From contig JADFUC010001253.1 in assembly GCA_019722365.1 (NCBI GenBank), positions 1 through 64,000 on the forward strand: a stretch of DNA of 64,000 bases. Reading direction: 5' to 3'. The notes under the pieces are model-generated. The model saw nothing but the letters and a program-made list of their open reading frames with translations, searched no databases and had not been told where the DNA came from. Source of the DNA: Lithospermum erythrorhizon. Its lineage: Eukaryota > Streptophyta > Magnoliopsida > Boraginales > Boraginaceae. The position numbers and the translations under genes are program-made. Shown in pieces: positions 60,001 to 64,000 of this stretch. Every line of letters starts with the position of its first letter. Position 1 is the first letter of the stretch.

Positions 60001-63000
60001 GATGAATACTCATTCAGATGGCTTTCAGCCGAATGCCTTATATGATCATCTCCAACAGTGTCCACCTTCAAAATGTTCAACATTGAAGTATCAGCACCTT
60101 TTACCAACACTTTTACAGAATCATTTGGAAATCTGATAACAACAGACATTCTTTTGCGAACACTGTCAAACTCATGCAGGCCCAACACCTCCAACCTGCA
60201 TTGACAAAGAATTGGTGGCCATGTAAACAAAAATTGGTTGAAATGTCTGAAATGATGTTCCTACAATAATTGCCAAGGAAAGCATCACACCACAGCGTTT
60301 AAGCTACATGCACACATCATATTACATAAACAAAGATATTAAACTGATGCAATTCCAAGGACAAATTTGCATGATATTGTCAATCTGCCTAATACATAAT
60401 CACCGGGAACAGGAGACGATCCAGGTTGAGGTACGAAAATAGAGTAGGAATTCATTCATTATTACCGACTCGGTTCAGTGGAGATATACTCATTGCAAGT
60501 ATAAAGTGTGTTGATTTAAGAGTTCATGATTTAGGTTAATAGGAGTATATATTATTACAAAATATATCAGGACAGGAAGTGAAACAGAGGGTTGTAAACA
60601 CTGTGGGCTCAAAATAACTGCATTTTAGACTTTCCATCATAATGAGAAGTAAGAATAAGATGGGCAACAGGCAACAGCCCATCACATCGTTTAAACTAGG
60701 GGAAACTAAGAAAAATTAAAATGGGTTGCAGCTCATTGCTTTTTTTATACCCTAATATAGAACTCCCTCTGTCGCAGATAACGGATCGTTTAGCTCAAAG
60801 GTACTTAAGTAATGCCTAAGGGGTTGGAAAACTAGGTGATGAAGTCATAAATTTTTATCCTTTTCAAGGAGCAACCACTTTCTCAACAAATAAAATGGAA
60901 ATAGAAGGAGACGAAACAATAAAGGAAAGAATTTTCAAAAGTCAAATATGTTAAAAAAGAATTTTAAAAAGTCAAATACAAAAGGTTGCATTGAGAATGT
61001 AAACAATCGGTTAAAAAATACAAGAATCTTCTACTAAACAAATAAGTATTTTGAGACGGACGAAGATTATCCAACATCTTGCTTCCCATAAAAACAAATG
61101 AAATGAACACCCAAGGATACAAGTCGCTCATCTTTCTTCCCTCTCCCGCCCATTTTCGATAAGCTTCACTATCGATTCTCCACGACTCCATCTTCAACAA
61201 ACCAATTCTCCACTCTTTATTAAGGATCGAGCATCTTGCCACCCAAAGATTGAACATGTTGCCATCCAAGGAAAAAATCGTCCCTCTATTAGGATCGGTA
61301 CCTACAACCAGAGTTCGGAGGTCTGACCGAATCCCGTGACTATCTACGGCCCAGCACGGGAATAGGGGTATAAACAGGGAGAAATATCGAGGGTGTGGCC
61401 AAATTTTCCAAGTGAATGGTGAAGCTCCTCTCCTTAATTTCCACTTATTCGAGGGGGAATTATTCATCAACAGCAAAAGACTTACATCATAGGTTTAACT
61501 TATCTACTCCATTCTTCTAGATAAGATAATTTTTCAAATCACTATGAAAATCCAATTCTTTAAGCTTTCTCAAAACAACAGCCCACTTGAAGTTCCAATC
61601 AACTTCTGAATACTACGCGTCAGCTGTGTAAGATTAGGTACTTTTAACAATATGTACAAGCAACAAAACAAGAGACTGCAGAAAATAATTATTTCTTATA
61701 TTTTATATTAAGCATAAACATACCCAGTCGTGAATAGAAAAAGATTCCACAGAAAAAAAATCATATCACTGACACAAAAAATACATTAACATTATCATGC
61801 CCCAATGCATGTGAAGAGGCTCCTGCTTAAGCGTGGTAAGGAGGGGTCGGATAGTACGCAGCCTTACCCCAGTGATAACAGGGAGGCTGTTTCCAAATTA
61901 ACCCAAGAATGAAGTGCAAACACTATCTACTACATCACAATAGATAAGAGGCATAAGTTGTATAATGAGTCATTTTTACTTATTTCATTATATCCAAGAG
62001 GCAGAGAACACAAAATCTTTGACTCCAGAGAACATGGAAATATCATTGAAAAATAAATGCTTAAACAAATTTATCTAGACAAATTCCATTCCCTATCTTT
62101 CTCACCATCGATTCATACCTTAGTTTCTCACCATTTACATCAACTGCGATATGACCAGATGTCCGCTCAAAGAGTGTATAATCATAAGCAGAAGCAGCAG
62201 AAACCAAAGCTTGTTCATCAGGAGATTCGCCTTGGTAATCAATGGTTCCACCACTATCATCAATACCAACAGATTCCGTCACAGTAACAATTGGTATTAC
62301 CGTGTTACAAGCAGCTAAAGTTAGAAAGAACTCATGTGCAGTAATCCTTTCTTCACCATTTAAATTTTTATGTAGCAATTCCATAAGTCCTGGATCGATG
62401 GTGATCTCTGATTTGAGCTTCCATTTTCTTCCACCAATAGAGGGAGAAGTTGATTCAGCTACATGTGTGTATCAAACAAATGAATCATGGTCAGCACAGT
62501 TATAGAGTCTATTGAATAACCATACAACAATAACATTCCACGATGCGACAGGTTAAGGCAGGCGAGATAAGGAGAGGTTGCTTGTACGGCCTGCTTTCAA
62601 TAAGCTCTTAGGTCGGTGGGAAAGCGACCTCCTGTTATCACGAGATGCGGTACATGCTATTCGACCACCCCTCGCTGACTTAAGGGAAGTTTCTTGAGGC
62701 GTCGGGGCATGTTGACATTTACTAGGATAAAAAATTACAATTCGGGAAAGAGTCCCAGGAAAGAAAAAACCTTGATAAAAAATTAACATACTGCAGCAAT
62801 ATTGATCTTTTGTTTTATTAATTAAGATAAAGTTCTGATGAAAGAAACATTGGAGCTCAAGGAAAAAACAATAGCATCCATATTAATTATTGGGAGAGGA
62901 CATAAATCAGGTCAAACTTCACAACCAAAAAAATGTGGCAACATGCAAATCACGTGAATATATGAGGTTGTAAGATCTTTCGAATCTTCTAACTATGGAG

Positions 63001-64000
63001 TTAAAAATGGTCATTTAATCATCAAACGACGACTTAAGAGATAGTAAAAAAGATACTCTAAAACCGCAGCCCCCATCAAAACTTGTAGCCAGTTAATGGT
63101 CACATTCCTGAAAATGTATCTGCAGTGTCTCATATTTTGATTTCCTATCTGGCATATCATATGTACTTCTCTTTCAATTACACTTGGAATGAGGCACCCA
63201 GTGGAACAAGAAAAGTAACCACCTCATATTTTTTCATCTCTTATTAAATTTGTCCCCAAATTAATAATTATTGAGAGCCAAACAAAGTTAATATGGCAAA
63301 GATACCAGTTACCAAAAAGATAATAGTGTTAGCTTATAAACATGATAAAGTACAAGTGAATAAATAAAAAGTGACTTAAGAGGGCAAAACAAAGTTAAAC
63401 GTGAAATAACCATTTATTTACCACATTTAGTACATTACTTGTATTTCATAACTATTAAGCTGACGACTAAGGGAGTTTGAACATGGTACGAACTAATTCC
63501 AGAATTATGCTAGGTTGGACTTAATAAAAAGCTAAAGAAAGCATCAAATGAATTAACGAGTTTAAAAGGGACTAGAAACATAATTAAAAAGTGCTTAGTA
63601 TGCCAGATCAATCATACCTCCAAAATTTGCACTATCAATAGATCGGCCATAATTCTTCCCGTAAATGCTTGCTCTTCTAAATTCCATCTTGTTTTCTGTT
63701 AGTGTTCCAGTTTTATCAGAAAACACATAACGTATTTGCCCTAAATCCTCATTAATATTCAAGGATCTGCACTGAAATCTGGAATTGCTGCTACTGTCAT
63801 ACATATGATTGTCCCCAATCATGAAATACGACTGACCCAACCTAACCAACTCCATAGTTATATATAAAGCTATAGGTATCATAATTTGAAAAACTATGAT
63901 GGAGCTCAAAAATGAGAAAAAAGTCTCCAAAGGAATCCCATAGTAACGGTAAGGTTTTCCAGGAGATTTTCCATGGTCAGAATATGTTTTTCTATAATAC
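57015..64000 (-). CDS. ALA1: P4-type phospholipid flippase, ALA1-like (5' part outside window)
   Basis: Seven exons, 5' to 3': 63618-64000 (open at the window edge), 62119-62458, 59403-60195, 59166-59289, 58840-59059, 57313-57771 and 57015-57216. Phases agree; about 840 C-terminal residues are present, versus roughly 1150-1200 for the family. The first exon has [17 protein letters not shown] and the phosphorylation motif DKTGTLT (Asp codon 63715-63717). The next has [13 protein letters not shown]. Then come [18 protein letters not shown], the P4 mark [12 protein letters not shown] and [21 protein letters not shown] is split across exons 4 and 5, followed by [17 protein letters not shown] and the C-terminal helices with LLPRF. 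The enzyme flips aminophospholipids to the cytosolic leaflet with an ALIS/CDC50 subunit. Wording throughout matches plant ALA1 better than other ALAs; assignment of the exact orthologue is inference. Confidence 0.94.
58336..58840. repeat. Tandem duplication (248-bp offset) carrying a splice donor
   Basis: Copy one (58336-58583) and copy two (58584-58840) both start TTGAAATGAACATATAGTAA and share GATTAGTCAAA, GAAACAGTTCAGT, AAATACTTGAGGTCAGTAA, AATGAAAGCCTTTCTGTAAA and GAGAACTCCACCTACCA. Copy two ends exactly at the ALA1-like exon-5 donor. Copy one therefore holds a second TG|GTAGGTGG donor, 258 bases deeper in the intron. Confidence 0.92.
60767..61062. mobile_element. Possible MITE in the ALA1-like intron 2
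   Basis: The left end CTCCCTCTGTCGCAGA resembles the common plant MITE terminus CTCCCTCCGTCC, and TTTTGAGACGGACG near 61050-61062 resembles its inverted partner. About 300 bp lie between. The ends match only in part and the target site was not resolved. Confidence 0.4.
60964..61476 (-). other. 170-codon open frame in ALA1-like intron 2, unrecognised
   Basis: This frame has the same strand as the host gene but lies inside its 1.9-kb intron 2 and is not part of any P4-ATPase. It is Trp-rich ([51 protein letters not shown]). I recognise no domain. It could be a captured gene fragment in a transposon or chance. Its lower end overlaps the possible MITE. Confidence 0.3.
61795..62045 (+). mobile_element. 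SINE copy (Au-like) in ALA1-like intron 2
   Basis: The fullest copy in the window: CCCCAATGCATGTGAAGAGG, GGTAAGGAGGGGTCGGATAG, TACGCAGCCTTACCCCAGTG, AGGGAGGCTGTTTCC, then a tail shared with the copy at 23705 (CTACATCACAATAGATAAGA, ACATGGAAAT). It is antisense to the flippase gene. Confidence 0.75.
62550..62715 (-). mobile_element. Degraded SINE copy in ALA1-like intron 1
   Basis: On the minus strand ATGCCCCGACGCCTCAAGAA, GAGGGGTGGTCGAATAGCAT and CGTGATAACAGGAGG match, with indels, the head and middle of the copy at 61795. It lies in sense orientation to the host gene, between the first two exons visible here. Confidence 0.6.

Overview
The window is nuclear DNA of a flowering plant, almost certainly a eudicot. 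The evidence is GT-AG introns, four recognisable plant genes, and LTR retrotransposons, SINEs and MITEs between and inside them. The species cannot be fixed from the sequence. No prokaryotic, organellar or viral locus was recognised. Nothing clearly qualifies as a wholly new system; the most informative signals are in the repeat architecture and in gene-intron structure.

Layout. Bases 1-3.6 kb: a decayed Ty1/copia element on the minus strand, running off the left edge. 4.7-5.7 kb: a diverged copia LTR. 6175-7175: a solo LTR with a perfect 5-bp target duplication. 7566-15914: an 8.35-kb copia element with two LTRs and frameshifted gag-pol. 16937-22342 (+): a six-exon FATTY ACID EXPORT gene (FAX3-like, TMEM14 family). 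23228-28902 (-): a twelve-exon vacuolar sorting receptor, convergent with FAX3. About 31.8-37.5 kb: a minus-strand copia element whose RNase H is split by a plus-strand Gypsy-type LTR carrying a ~30-bp tandem array. 40424-48796: a minus-strand Gypsy element with 2.5-kb LTRs that still shows reverse transcriptase and RNase H but no recognisable integrase. 52698-55167 (+): a DUF599 gene that appears to lack its C-terminal third. 57015-64000 (-): the seven C-terminal exons of a P4-type phospholipid flippase (ALA1-like), running off the right edge.

The host genes have clean reading frames and consistent splice phases across 26 exons. They do not form a pathway cluster, though all four products are membrane proteins: FAX exports fatty acids from plastids, VSR sorts vacuolar cargo at the trans-Golgi/prevacuolar compartment, ALA1 flips phospholipids, and DUF599 is a predicted membrane protein of unknown function. 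Degraded copies of one SINE family lie in introns of the FAX, VSR and ALA1 genes. In the LTR elements, short scrambled, often CG-containing patches alternate with long identical stretches. This is unlike simple methyl-C decay and may be partly a consensus artefact.
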